From NCBI RefSeq assembly GCF_031081985.1, contig NZ_JARWSK010000011.1:1-61420 (forward strand): a DNA stretch of 61,420 nucleotides, in the 5' to 3' direction. A model generated the notes under the pieces. The model did not search any database. It worked only from the letters and a program-made list of their open reading frames with translations, and was not told the DNA's origin. This document shows, one piece after another, positions 48,543 to 57,830 of the stretch. Source of the stretch: Komagataeibacter xylinus (GTDB taxonomy: Bacteria > Pseudomonadota > Alphaproteobacteria > Acetobacterales > Acetobacteraceae). The first letter of the stretch is position 1. Each line of letters begins with the position of its first letter. Position numbers and translations under genes: made by a program.

Positions 48543-49028
48543 ATGGATGCAAACTTTTCCCGGCATGAAATTTCCCTGCCCGACTCCGGGGCCACGCAGG
48601 CGCTGGGCCGGGCACTGGCCGCAGTGCTGCGCCCCGGCGATGTCGTGCTGCTCGAAGGTGATCTGGGCGCTGGCAAGACCACGCTGGCCCGCGCCCTGCT
48701 GCGCGCCCTGTGTGCGGACGGGGAAATGGAAGTGCCCAGCCCGTCCTATACTCTGGTGCAGGTGTATGAGGCCCCGGTAGCCCCGGTCTCGCATTTTGAC
48801 CTGTGGCGGCTTGATGGGCCTGACGCCCTGCATGAGCTGGGGTGGGATGAGGCTTGCGAGGGCATCGTGCTGGTGGAATGGCCAGACCGGCTGGGCGTCC
48901 TTACGCCCCCTGATGCGCTGCGCGTGAGCCTTGTGCCCGATGCCGCGGGCGGGCGCGTGGCCCGGCTGGCAGGCAATGCGGCCCGGCTGGCGCCGTTGAC
49001 GAACCCCGATACAGGAGATGCCCCATGA
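48543..49028 (+). CDS. tsaE: tRNA threonylcarbamoyladenosine biosynthesis ATPase TsaE
   Basis: A 161-aa P-loop ATPase needed with TsaB and TsaD to make t6A37 in ANN-decoding tRNAs. Walker A is GDLGAGKTT (39-47); [12 protein letters not shown] and [20 protein letters not shown] follow, both conserved in TsaE. The start at 48543 gives the family length. Its stop overlaps the next start by 4 bp. The GC-rich C-terminal extension after about residue 135 is not family-conserved. Confidence 0.95.
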   Translation: MDANFSRHEISLPDSGATQALGRALAAVLRPGDVVLLEGDLGAGKTTLARALLRALCADGEMEVPSPSYTLVQVYEAPVAPVSHFDLWRLDGPDALHELGWDEACEGIVLVEWPDRLGVLTPPDALRVSLVPDAAGGRVARLAGNAARLAPLTNPDTGDAP

Positions 49029-49786
49029 GCGTGAACATGCCCCGTACTGCCATGGTTTTTGCCGCAGGGCTGGGCCGCCGCATGCGGCCGTTGAGCGAAT
49101 CGGTGCCCAAGCCGCTGCTGCCCGTGGCGGGCCAGCCGATTCTGGACCACGTGCTCGACCGGCTCGAGGCAGCGGGGGTTGCGCAGGTGGTGGTCAATGC
49201 CCACTGGCAGCCCGATGCCATCCACGCAGCCCTTGCCGCGCGTGCGGCCGCCCATCGCGGCCCGCGCACCGTCGAGCAGGTCGAGGATACCCTGCTGGAA
49301 ACCGGCGGGAGCGCGGCAAGTGCTTTGCGCGCGGGCCGGATCGGACCGGACCCGTTCTTCCTGCTCAATGGTGATGCCATGTGGCTCAATGGCCCGGTGC
49401 CCGCCCTGCGGCGGCTGGCGGCAGCGTTCGACCCCGCCTCCATGGACGCCATGCTGCTGCTTGGCAGCATGACGCGCGCGGTGGGCGAGGTGGGCCATGG
49501 CGATTTTGCCGTTGATGCCCACGGCAGGCCGCGCCGCCCGCGCGCGGGTGAGATCACGCCCTATGTCTTTACCGGCGTGCAGATCGTCTCGCCCCGGCTG
49601 TTTGATGCCGCACCCGAGGGCGGCTTCAGCATGAACCGCCTGTGGGACCGGGCGATGGAGGCGGGCCGGCTGGGCGTGATCGTGCATGATTCGCTGTGGT
49701 TCCACCTCTCGCGCCCGGCCGATATCGCAGCCGCCGAGCGCGTGCTGCATTCAACCCTCAACCCGGATTCGGACACCGGCCTATGA
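49025..49786 (+). CDS. Sugar-phosphate nucleotidyltransferase, MurU-like
   Basis: A 253-aa nucleotidyltransferase. The NTP site is [24 protein letters not shown] (from residue 10) and NGDAMW (about 115) provides the metal-binding aspartate. It most resembles MurU, which makes UDP-MurNAc in the cell-wall recycling route that bypasses de novo synthesis; mannose-1-phosphate guanylyltransferase is the alternative name for the family. In many alphaproteobacteria the sugar kinase AmgK lies between tsaE and this gene, but here tsaE overlaps it directly. It also overlaps addB by 4 bp. Confidence 0.9.
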   Translation: MSVNMPRTAMVFAAGLGRRMRPLSESVPKPLLPVAGQPILDHVLDRLEAAGVAQVVVNAHWQPDAIHAALAARAAAHRGPRTVEQVEDTLLETGGSAASALRAGRIGPDPFFLLNGDAMWLNGPVPALRRLAAAFDPASMDAMLLLGSMTRAVGEVGHGDFAVDAHGRPRRPRAGEITPYVFTGVQIVSPRLFDAAPEGGFSMNRLWDRAMEAGRLGVIVHDSLWFHLSRPADIAAAERVLHSTLNPDSDTGL

Positions 49787-52700
49787 CGCAGCCCGAAGCG
49801 ACCTGCCTGCGTGGTCGCGCCGCCGTCATTCCGCCGCATGTGCCGTTTGTAGACCAGATCGCCGCGCGCTGGCTGGCGCATGCGGGGCATGACGCGCAGG
49901 CCTGTGGCAACGGGCTGATCCTGCTGCCCAGCCGCCGCGCCGCCCGCGCCCTGACCGAGGCCTTCGTGCGGCAGGTCGATGGCCGCCCCATCCTGCTGCC
50001 GCGCATCGCCCCCATTGCCGGGCTTGATGAGGCGGCCCTTGCGCTGTCGGGCCGCAACGCGCTCGACCTGCCACCGGCGGTCGATCCCGTGCGCCGCCTT
50101 GCCACGCTTACGCTGCTGGTCATGCAGGCGGGCCGCGCTTTTGGTGATGTGCAGGGCGTGGACCAGGCCTGGCCGCTTGCCCGCGCGCTGGCCGAGCTGA
50201 TGGATGAGGCGGAATGGGCCGAATGCGACCTGCATGACCGCCTGCCCCATGCCGCCGAGGGTGATTTTGCCCAGCACTGGCATTTGACCGTGCAGTTCCT
50301 GTCCATCATCACCCAGGTCTGGCCCGCCTGGCTGGCCGAGCAGGGGGTAATGAACCCCGTCGCCCGCCAGACCGCCCTGCTGCACGCGCAGGCCGCGCGG
50401 TGGCTGGAAACACCCCCCCCTGCAGGCTACCCCATCTGGGCGGCGGGTTTTTCCGATGCGGTGCCATCCACCATCGCCATGCTGCGTGCCGTCCTTTCGC
50501 TGCCCGATGGGCTGCTGGTGCTGCCGGGCGTGGACATGGACTGCGCCGATAACGTCTGGTGCAACCTGCCGCCGGACCACCCGCAGGCGGGCACCGCGCA
50601 CATGCTGGCCGAACTCGGCCTTGAGCGGAGTTGCATGGAACGGTGGGGGGAGGTGCCCAAAGGGTGCGTCGCCAGCAGCCCCATCGCGCGCGCCAGCCTG
50701 CTGGCCCGCGCCCTGCTGCCCGCCCATGCGCTGGCGGGCTGGCGCGACCCCGAGGCCCCGGTCATGGCCGATGGCCTGTCGGTACTGCGCAGCACCGACC
50801 AGCAGGAGGAAGCCGCCGCCATTGCCATGGTGCTGCGCCAGGTGCTCGAGCAGCCGGGCAGGCGGGCCGCCCTCGTCACCCCCGACCGCGCGCTGGCCGG
50901 GCGCGTTGCCACCGAGCTGGTGCGCTGGGGCGTCATTGCCGATGACAGCGCGGGCGAAAGCCTGCTCACCATACCGCAGACCGCCTTCCTGCGGCTCATC
51001 ATACAGGCGGTGGATGGCGGGCTCTCGCCCGTGGCGCTGCTTTCGGTCATCAAGCACCCGCTGGCGGCGTGCGGCCTTGCGCCGGGCAACTGCCGCGCCA
51101 GCGCCCGCCAGCTCGAGCGGCTGGTGCTGCGTGGCCCCGCCCCGCCACCGGGCATTGCCGGGCTGCGCGGCGCGCTGGCCCGGGCGGCAAAAGACCCGCA
51201 CGGCGCATTGGCCGATGCGCCTGACGCGCCGGAGGAAATCACCGCCTTCATCAACCGGCTCGAAACGGCCCTCGGCCCGCTGCTGGCGCTGCCACGCGCC
51301 AGTCTGGTGCCGGTTTCCACCCTGCTTGCCGCCCTGATCGAGACCGCGCAGGCCCTTGCCGCGACCGATACCACCGATGGCGCCGAGCGCCTTTGGGCAG
51401 GCGAGGAAGGCAATGCGCTGGGCCAGCATATGAGTGCCATGCTGGCATGGTGCGACGTGTTGCCCGAGGCCCGGCTTGGCGCGCTTGACGGGCTGCTGGC
51501 CTCATCGCTTGCAGGCATGACGGTGCAGGGGCGGCGCGCGGTGCGCGGGCGCGAGGGCACGGCGGTGCATCCGCGCGTGTTCATCTGGGGCCTGCTCGAG
51601 GCGCGATTGCAGACCGCCGATACCATCGTGCTCGGCGGCCTTGTGGAAACCGTCTGGCCTCCCGCCACCGATCCGGGGCCATGGATGAGCCGCCCCATGC
51701 GCACCCGCGTGGGCCTGCCCTCGCCGGAATGGGCCATAGGGCAGGCCGCGCATGACTTTGTTGCGTGCGCCTGTGCTGCGCCAAGGGTGGTGCTGTCCAT
51801 GGCGGCACGGCGGCAGGGCGCGCCCACCGTGCCCGCGCGGTGGCTGGTCAGGCTCAATGCCTATCTGGCAGGCCACGACCATGCCCTGCCGACGCACCCC
51901 GCCCTGCGCTGGCTGGACAGCCTCGACCGCCCGCCCGGCGGGCTGGTGCAGCCCGCAAGCCCGCCGCGCCCCTGCCCGGCAGTTTCCCTGCGCCCGCGCA
52001 GCCTGTCGGTGACCGAGATCGAGACATGGATGCGCGACCCCTACGCCATCTATGCCCGCCGCATCCTGCGCCTCAACCGCCTGCCCGACCTCGAGGAACT
52101 GGCCGATGCAGCGGATTACGGCCAGATCGTGCACGCGGCGCTTGACCGCTGGTTCCGCGCCCACCCCACCGGCTGGCCTGCTGATGGCGAAGCACGGATG
52201 CAGGCCATCTTTGCCGATGTGCTGCGCGCGGCCGAACTGCGCCCCGCACTTGCCGCGTGGTGGGCGCCCAGGCTGGAGCGCATCGCCACATGGTGTGCTG
52301 CGACCGAACAGGCGCGCTGCATGGCGGGTGGCAAGCGCACGGTGCTGACCGAACTGGGTGGCCGGATGCAGCTTGAAGACCTGCCCGGCGGCCCCTTTAC
52401 CCTGCGTGGCCGGGCCGACCGGATCGACCGGCACGATGATGGCACGCTGAGCCTGTTCGATTACAAGACCGGCACCCTGCCCACGCGCCGCAGCGTGCTG
52501 GAGGGCTGGCAGTCGCAACTGGTGCTTGAGGCCGCGATGATTGAGAGTGGCGGCTTTCCACCTCCCGTGGCGGGCACGGTGGCGGAACTGGTGTACTGGC
52601 GCCTGACCGGTGGCCATGTGCCCGCCCTGGTGCTTGACGTGGCGCGCGGGGCGGAACTGACCGAACTGATCGCATCGTGCCGCGCGGGGCTGCGCGCTCT

Positions 52701-52836
52701 GGTGGCCGGGTATGACAATCCCGGCCAGCCTTACCTGTCGCACCCCTATCCCGGCGAGGAACCCCGCTTTGCCGATTACGCCCATCTGGCCCGCGTTGCG
52801 GAATGGAGTGCGGCGCGTGAGGAGAATGGCGGATGA
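49783..52836 (+). CDS. addB: Double-strand break repair protein AddB
   Basis: A 1017-aa subunit of the AddAB helicase-nuclease, alphaproteobacterial type. The N-terminal half is a divergent helicase-like fold without a Walker A motif. The C-terminal nuclease contains TLRGRADRIDRHDDGTLSLF and DYKTGTLPT (about residues 872-900), the PD-(D/E)xK core. Start at 49783 ([15 protein letters not shown]) by 4-bp overlap with the upstream gene; the frame opens at 49696. It overlaps addA by 4 bp. Confidence 0.95.
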   Translation: MTQPEATCLRGRAAVIPPHVPFVDQIAARWLAHAGHDAQACGNGLILLPSRRAARALTEAFVRQVDGRPILLPRIAPIAGLDEAALALSGRNALDLPPAVDPVRRLATLTLLVMQAGRAFGDVQGVDQAWPLARALAELMDEAEWAECDLHDRLPHAAEGDFAQHWHLTVQFLSIITQVWPAWLAEQGVMNPVARQTALLHAQAARWLETPPPAGYPIWAAGFSDAVPSTIAMLRAVLSLPDGLLVLPGVDMDCADNVWCNLPPDHPQAGTAHMLAELGLERSCMERWGEVPKGCVASSPIARASLLARALLPAHALAGWRDPEAPVMADGLSVLRSTDQQEEAAAIAMVLRQVLEQPGRRAALVTPDRALAGRVATELVRWGVIADDSAGESLLTIPQTAFLRLIIQAVDGGLSPVALLSVIKHPLAACGLAPGNCRASARQLERLVLRGPAPPPGIAGLRGALARAAKDPHGALADAPDAPEEITAFINRLETALGPLLALPRASLVPVSTLLAALIETAQALAATDTTDGAERLWAGEEGNALGQHMSAMLAWCDVLPEARLGALDGLLASSLAGMTVQGRRAVRGREGTAVHPRVFIWGLLEARLQTADTIVLGGLVETVWPPATDPGPWMSRPMRTRVGLPSPEWAIGQAAHDFVACACAAPRVVLSMAARRQGAPTVPARWLVRLNAYLAGHDHALPTHPALRWLDSLDRPPGGLVQPASPPRPCPAVSLRPRSLSVTEIETWMRDPYAIYARRILRLNRLPDLEELADAADYGQIVHAALDRWFRAHPTGWPADGEARMQAIFADVLRAAELRPALAAWWAPRLERIATWCAATEQARCMAGGKRTVLTELGGRMQLEDLPGGPFTLRGRADRIDRHDDGTLSLFDYKTGTLPTRRSVLEGWQSQLVLEAAMIESGGFPPPVAGTVAELVYWRLTGGHVPALVLDVARGAELTELIASCRAGLRALVAGYDNPGQPYLSHPYPGEEPRFADYAHLARVAEWSAAREENGG

Positions 52837-55800
52837 ACGCCTCCCCCCAAAAGGCCGACAGCACGATGGACGCCATCGGCCTTGCCAATGCCAGCCAGGC
52901 CCAGGCATCCGACCCGCAGGCCTCGGTATTCGTTTCTGCCTCGGCGGGCAGTGGCAAGACCAAGCTGCTGATCGACCGGCTGCTGCGGCTCATGCTGCCG
53001 CGTGACGTGCCCGACCGTGACGGCGTGCCCACCCGCGTTGCGGGCAGCGATCCCGGTCGCATCCTGTGCCTGACCTTCACCAAGGCGGCGGCGGCGGAAA
53101 TGTCGATCCGCCTGCAGGACCGGCTGGGCCAGTGGGTCATGCTGCCCGATGCGGCGCTTGATGGCGAGCTTGCCCGCCTGTCCGTGCCGGTGGATGACCG
53201 CACGCGGGAGGTGGCGCGCGAACTCTTTGCCCGCGTGCTCGACCTGCCCGGCGGCATGCGCATCGGCACCATCCATGCCTTCTGCCAGTCGCTGCTGCGC
53301 CGCTTCCCCATCGAGGCCGCGATCAGCCCGCATTTCACCCTGATCGAGGAGACCGATGCCCGCCTGGCCCAGCGTGCCGCGGTTGAGGACGTGGTGGGCG
53401 CGGGTGGCCCCGCCGTGGGGCTGCTGGCAGGCCAGATTGGCGTGGGTGACTTTACGTCCCTGATTGCGCGGCTACAGGCGCATGCCCGCCGCATGCTGCC
53501 GGTGGCGCGGCAATGGGTGCGCGACCGGGCCAGTGTCGAGGCCGCCCTGATGCGCCTGCTGGGCATAAGCGGGCGCAGTGTGGAGGAGGTGCTGCGCCAG
53601 GCCTGCGCCACCATCCCCGATGAGGACGCCCTGCGTGATGGCCTGCGTTTCGCGGCGCAGGAAGGATCACCCACGGTCAGGACGCAGGCCGAAACCATGC
53701 TGGACTGGCTGGGGCAGGATGCGACCACCCGCGCGGCGCAATGGCCCGTGTGGCGCAAGGCACTGCTCAAGAACGATGGCGCCCCCCGGCAGCGTGGCGG
53801 CCTGAATGCGAAGCTTGCCACCCTGCGCCCGGTTCTGGTCGAGCAGCTTCTGGCCGAGGCCACGCGCATCATCGCCATCGAGCAGCAGATGCGCGCCATC
53901 ACGGTGTTTGAACTCACCTGCGCGCTGCTCTCGGTCGCCCAGCCGGTGCTCGAGCGTTACGCCACGCGCAAGAGCGCGCAGGGCATGGTTGATTATGACG
54001 ACCTGATCGACCGCACGCTCGAACTACTGCGCGACCCCGGTGCGGCATGGGTGCTATACAAGCTCGATGGTGGCATCGACCACCTGCTGCTCGATGAGGT
54101 GCAGGATACCTCGCCCGACCAGTGGGCCATTGCAGGCGGCCTGACGGCGGAGTTCTTCGCAGGCGAGGGCACGCATGAGGACGAAGGCACGCCGCGCACC
54201 ATCTTCGCGGTGGGGGACTACAAGCAGTCCATCTATTCGTTTCAGGGCGCCGATCCCGAGGCCTTCCGCGCGTGGCGGCAGCGTTTTCGCCAGCGTGCGG
54301 CCGCAGCCGAGGCCCTGTGGCGCGAACCGGCCCTGACCGTCTCCTTCCGCTCCACCGCCCCGGTGCTCAAACTGGTGGACAGCGTATTCGCCAATCCTGC
54401 CGCCGCCCGTGGCGTGGCCGAGCCTGATGGCACCATTCCCCCCCATGTCACCGCCCGCCCCGGCCAGGGCGGCCGGGTGGAGATCTGGCCCCCCGTGCCG
54501 GTGGAAGATGATGGCGAGGCGGTCAGCCCCTGGCAGGCCCCCACCCACAATGCGGGCCAGTCCACCGCCCAGCAGCGCCTGGCCGATACGCTGGCCGCCT
54601 GGATCGCAGCGGAGTTGCGCAGGCCGCCCGCACCGGGCGAGGCACCACTTGCGCCGGGGGATGTGCTGATTCTCGTGCCGCGCCGCTCGGCCTTTGCCCG
54701 TGCCCTGATCCGTGCGCTCAAGACCAACGACGTGCCGGTGGCCACCCTCGTGCGCACCGTGCTGACCGACCAGCTTGCGGTGCAGGACCTCATGGCGCTG
54801 TGCGCGTGCCTGCTCCTGCCGCAGGATGACCTGACGCTGGCCTGCGTGCTGACTTCGCCCATTGGCGGGCTGGATGATGAATCGCTCATGCATCTGGCAA
54901 CGGGGCGTGATGGCAAGCCGCTGTGGGCCGTGCTGCGCGCGCGCCATGCCGAGCGGCCCGACTGGGCGGCGGCGTGGCATATCCTCAACACGCTGTTCCG
55001 GCAGGTGGATTACGCAACGCCCTACCAGCTTCTGGCCGAGGCCCTTGGCCCGCTGGGCGGGCGCACCCGGCTGCTGGCCCGCCTCGGGCCGGAGGCGGTG
55101 GAGCCGGTGGATGAACTGCTCTCCGCCGCACTCCGTTTCGAGGAGGCGCATGCCATCTCGCTGCAGGGCTTCCTGCACTGGCTCAATGCATCGGACGAGA
55201 CCGTGCGCCATGAACCCGATGCCTCGGCCAACATGGTGCGCGTCATGACCGCGCACGGGGCCAAGGGGCTGCAGGCGCGGCTGGTGGTGCTGCCCGATAC
55301 CATCGCCAGCCCGCGTTCGGACACCAACATCCTGTGGAAAAAGGACCGGCAGACCGGCCTCGACATTCCCATCTGGGTACCCCGCCGCGAACTGGCCACT
55401 GAGCTGACCGCCGCGATGCAGGAAAAGATAAAACAGGAGGCGGCAGAGGAATATAACCGCCTGCTCTACGTGGCGCTGACCCGGGCGAGCGACCGGCTGG
55501 TGGTCTGCGGCTGGAAGCCGAGCCGGGGCGTGCCCGATGGCTGCTGGTACGACCTGTGCCACCGTGGCTTCGAGCAGGCGGGCGCCGAGGCCCGCCCCTT
55601 CGATCTGGGCTGGGAGGGCGAAAGCCTTGTGCTGGAGGAAAAGCGCAGCGTGCCTGCCCCCATGCCCAGGGCGCAGGCCCCGGCGCTGGATGCGGAGCCG
55701 GTTGCCCTGCCGGACTGGATGGGCCACGCGCCGCTGTGGCGGCCCGTGCTGCCCGTGGCGGAGGGGCCGCTGGCCCGCCCGCTTGCACCCAGCCGGCCCG

Positions 55801-56423
55801 ATGACGTGGCCCTTGGCCCGCAGCCTGCCGTGCGCTCGCCGCTGGTTGCGGCCAGCACGGTGCGCGACCGGGCGGATGCCACGGCGCGCCGCGCCCGCGC
55901 CCTGCAACGCGGGCAACTGGTGCATGCCCTGTTGCAATACCTGCCCGACTGCGCGCCTGATGCGCGGGCGGACCTGGCCCATGCCTGGCTGTCGCGCCCG
56001 GCAGCGGGGCTTGCGCCAGATCTGTGTGATGAACTGGTGGCGGAGGTGCTCGAAGTCATGGACAGGCCGGAGCTTGCGGCCCTGTTTGCGCCCGGCAGCC
56101 GCGTGGAGCAGCCGCTGGCCGGAATCGTGGGCGAGCAGGTGATCGTGGGGCAGGTGGACCGCATGGCGGTCAATGCCGATACGGTTACGGTGTGCGACTT
56201 CAAGACCAACCGCCACCCGCCCGCCGATATTGGCCAGACCCCGGTGCTCTACCTGCGGCAGATGGCGGCCTACCGCGCCCTGCTGCGCGGGGTCTATCCT
56301 GGCAGGCAGGTTGTGTGCGTGCTGGTCTGGACCGAGGGTGTGCGCGTTGACATCCTGCCTGCGGCGTTGCTCGATCATTATGCACCGGACAGGGTTGCCT
56401 TAAAGAAATCGGTACAGGCTTGA
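52833..56423 (+). CDS. addA: Double-strand break repair helicase AddA
   Basis: A 1196-aa UvrD-like helicase with a C-terminal nuclease. Walker A is SASAGSGKTKLL (35-46); LCLTFTKAAAAEMSIRLQ is motif Ia; DEVQDTSPDQW is Walker B; QGADPEAFRAWR and VMTAHGAKGLQARLVVLPD are later helicase motifs. The nuclease end reads VGQVDRMAVNADTVTVCDFK TNRHPP (about 1108-1130). With AddB it resects breaks and loads RecA at Chi-type sites. trxA follows 79 bp downstream. Confidence 0.96.
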   Translation: MNASPQKADSTMDAIGLANASQAQASDPQASVFVSASAGSGKTKLLIDRLLRLMLPRDVPDRDGVPTRVAGSDPGRILCLTFTKAAAAEMSIRLQDRLGQWVMLPDAALDGELARLSVPVDDRTREVARELFARVLDLPGGMRIGTIHAFCQSLLRRFPIEAAISPHFTLIEETDARLAQRAAVEDVVGAGGPAVGLLAGQIGVGDFTSLIARLQAHARRMLPVARQWVRDRASVEAALMRLLGISGRSVEEVLRQACATIPDEDALRDGLRFAAQEGSPTVRTQAETMLDWLGQDATTRAAQWPVWRKALLKNDGAPRQRGGLNAKLATLRPVLVEQLLAEATRIIAIEQQMRAITVFELTCALLSVAQPVLERYATRKSAQGMVDYDDLIDRTLELLRDPGAAWVLYKLDGGIDHLLLDEVQDTSPDQWAIAGGLTAEFFAGEGTHEDEGTPRTIFAVGDYKQSIYSFQGADPEAFRAWRQRFRQRAAAAEALWREPALTVSFRSTAPVLKLVDSVFANPAAARGVAEPDGTIPPHVTARPGQGGRVEIWPPVPVEDDGEAVSPWQAPTHNAGQSTAQQRLADTLAAWIAAELRRPPAPGEAPLAPGDVLILVPRRSAFARALIRALKTNDVPVATLVRTVLTDQLAVQDLMALCACLLLPQDDLTLACVLTSPIGGLDDESLMHLATGRDGKPLWAVLRARHAERPDWAAAWHILNTLFRQVDYATPYQLLAEALGPLGGRTRLLARLGPEAVEPVDELLSAALRFEEAHAISLQGFLHWLNASDETVRHEPDASANMVRVMTAHGAKGLQARLVVLPDTIASPRSDTNILWKKDRQTGLDIPIWVPRRELATELTAAMQEKIKQEAAEEYNRLLYVALTRASDRLVVCGWKPSRGVPDGCWYDLCHRGFEQAGAEARPFDLGWEGESLVLEEKRSVPAPMPRAQAPALDAEPVALPDWMGHAPLWRPVLPVAEGPLARPLAPSRPDDVALGPQPAVRSPLVAASTVRDRADATARRARALQRGQLVHALLQYLPDCAPDARADLAHAWLSRPAAGLAPDLCDELVAEVLEVMDRPELAALFAPGSRVEQPLAGIVGEQVIVGQVDRMAVNADTVTVCDFKTNRHPPADIGQTPVLYLRQMAAYRALLRGVYPGRQVVCVLVWTEGVRVDILPAALLDHYAPDRVALKKSVQA

Positions 56424-56502
56424 CCGAGTGCCGGGTGATTGCCATGTCAGCAGGACGCACGCACCAGGGCGGCCCCGGCTGCCCTAAAGGGAGAATTAAG
56501 TG

Positions 56503-56832
56503 ATGAGCGAAAACACGATTGCGGTCAGCGACGACCAGTTCAAGACCCTGGTTCTTGACGCAAAAGAGCCGGTTCTGGTTGATTTCTGGGCTGAATGGTG
56601 CGGCCCGTGCAAGATGATCGCGCCAGCGCTTGAGGAACTCGGCGGCGAGTTCAAGGGCCGCATGACGGTGGCCAAGGTCGATATCGACAACAACCTTCGC
56701 ACCCCCAATGAATATGGCGTGCGCAGCATTCCCACCCTGGTCCTGTTCAAGGACGGCAAGCCCGTGGCCCAGCAGACCGGCGCCATGCCCAAGAGCCAGC
56801 TCAAGGCATGGGTTGAATCCAAGCTGGGCTGA
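56503..56832 (+). CDS. trxA: Thioredoxin
   Basis: A 109-aa thioredoxin 1. The redox pair is WCGPC (32-36) inside VLVDFWAEWCGPCKMIAPAL, and the cis-proline loop is RSIPTLVLFKDG. I chose ATG 56503 over the GTG at 56500; GGGAG lies 10-15 bp upstream. It reduces protein disulfides in the cytoplasm. Position after addA is shared with other alphaproteobacteria. Confidence 0.97.
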   Translation: MSENTIAVSDDQFKTLVLDAKEPVLVDFWAEWCGPCKMIAPALEELGGEFKGRMTVAKVDIDNNLRTPNEYGVRSIPTLVLFKDGKPVAQQTGAMPKSQLKAWVESKLG

Positions 56833-56840
56833 TCATCAGT

Positions 56841-56894
56841 AAAAGTTTCAAAAAAAGCCGCCTTTTTGAAAAAAGGCGGCACCCAAAAACTTTT
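56841..56894. repeat. Compact copy of dispersed palindromic element
   Basis: AAAAGTTTCAAAAAAAGCCG, CCTTTTTGAAAAAAGGCGGC and ACCCAAAAACTTTT. Outer arms AAAAGTTT/AAACTTTT and a GCCGCCTTTTTT/AAAAAAGGCGGC-type hairpin are kept, but the AAGCTT module is missing. It lies 8 bp after the trxA stop and just beyond the convergent hpnK stop. Confidence 0.75.
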
Positions 56895-56905
56895 ATCCTG
56901 CTTGT

Positions 56906-57760
56906 TCAGCGCCCACAGGCGACATCGGTCCATGTGGTGGGTGTTGCCCCCGCATGGGCCAGCCCGGAGCGGAAGCCCGGCGCGCACAGCGTGCGGAACT
57001 CGGCCTCATGCTCGTAAGTCGGCATGAGCCTCTGCAACAGTTTGTTCTTGGCCGTGGCCGGGTGGAAATAGATTTCCGACAGGCCATCAGGCAGGTGGGC
57101 AGCCAGCGCCGAGACGCGCTCGGTGGTCATGTGCCCGCTCCAGGCCAGGCCAAAGCACCAGTCATTCGTCACCAGCCCGGCCTTGTGTGCCTGATGGCGC
57201 AAAAGCCCGGTCCAGCGCCGCAGGGCGGCATCGCCCAGCGTATCGGCATAGGTGCCGGCCGCCCGCAGCGGCTCGGGTGGCTCAAGCGGCACGCGCACGG
57301 CGCGCAGGCCGTGGCGCAGGCCGCTTTCAATCAGGTAGCGCCCCACGGTGGGGTGCAGGTGCATGTGCTTGTGCGCGTTGGCGTGGTCCAGCGCCAGCCC
57401 CGTGGCGGCAAAGGCGCGGAACTGCGCCTCGATTTCGGCGGCGAGTTCACGGCGCACGGCAGGGCGGAAGAAATACTCAACCCCCAGCTTGAGCTGGTCG
57501 GAGGGGAACAGTCCATCCTGCGGCACCAGCAGCGGAATATCGGCAGGCGGCAGGGTGGCCGGGCCTTCAATGGCCACAAGATGCAGCCCCACCCGCAGGT
57601 CAGGCAGTTTTTTCGCCCGGCGCACGGCATCGGCGGCGGCAGGGCCGGATACCATGAGGCTTGCGGTTGACAGCAATCCATCCCGGTGGGCGATCTCGAT
57701 GGCCTCGTTGACTTCTTCCGACAGGCCGAAATCATCGGCGGATATGATGACGCGCTTCAT
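56906..57760 (-). CDS. hpnK: Hopanoid side-chain deacetylase HpnK (YdjC fold)
   Basis: A 284-aa YdjC-family protein. MKRVIISADDFGLSEEVNEA carries the metal-binding Asp pair, RVGLHLVAIEGPATLPPADI the first His region, and DHANAHKHMHLHPTVGRYLI the second. By family knowledge HpnK removes the acetyl group from N-acetylglucosaminyl-bacteriohopanetetrol made by HpnI, before HpnJ forms the cyclitol ether. It is last in the minus-strand cluster, 70 bp after hpnJ and beyond a terminator-like hairpin. Confidence 0.93.
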   Translation of the reverse strand: MKRVIISADDFGLSEEVNEAIEIAHRDGLLSTASLMVSGPAAADAVRRAKKLPDLRVGLHLVAIEGPATLPPADIPLLVPQDGLFPSDQLKLGVEYFFRPAVRRELAAEIEAQFRAFAATGLALDHANAHKHMHLHPTVGRYLIESGLRHGLRAVRVPLEPPEPLRAAGTYADTLGDAALRRWTGLLRHQAHKAGLVTNDWCFGLAWSGHMTTERVSALAAHLPDGLSEIYFHPATAKNKLLQRLMPTYEHEAEFRTLCAPGFRSGLAHAGATPTTWTDVACGR

Positions 57761-57780
57761 GCTGGAAAACCGGGTGGCTT

Positions 57781-57816
57781 GAAAAAAGAAATGCCGGAAC
57801 CCGAAGGTTCCGGCAT
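57781..57816 (-). terminator. UUCG-loop terminator between hpnJ and hpnK
   Basis: On the minus strand ATGCCGGAACC pairs with GGTTCCGGCAT (57806-57816 and 57791-57801) around TTCG, then TTCTTTTTTC follows. An 11-bp stem closed by the very stable UUCG tetraloop plus a U-rich tail fits an intrinsic terminator acting on hpnJ transcripts. Confidence 0.8.
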
Positions 57817-57830
57817 GTGGCGTGGCGTGA

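Noticed and set aside
54054-56378. Open frame of 774 codons opposite addA
   Set aside because: The translation is rich in H, R, Q and G without recognisable domains and mirrors the third-position GC bias of addA.
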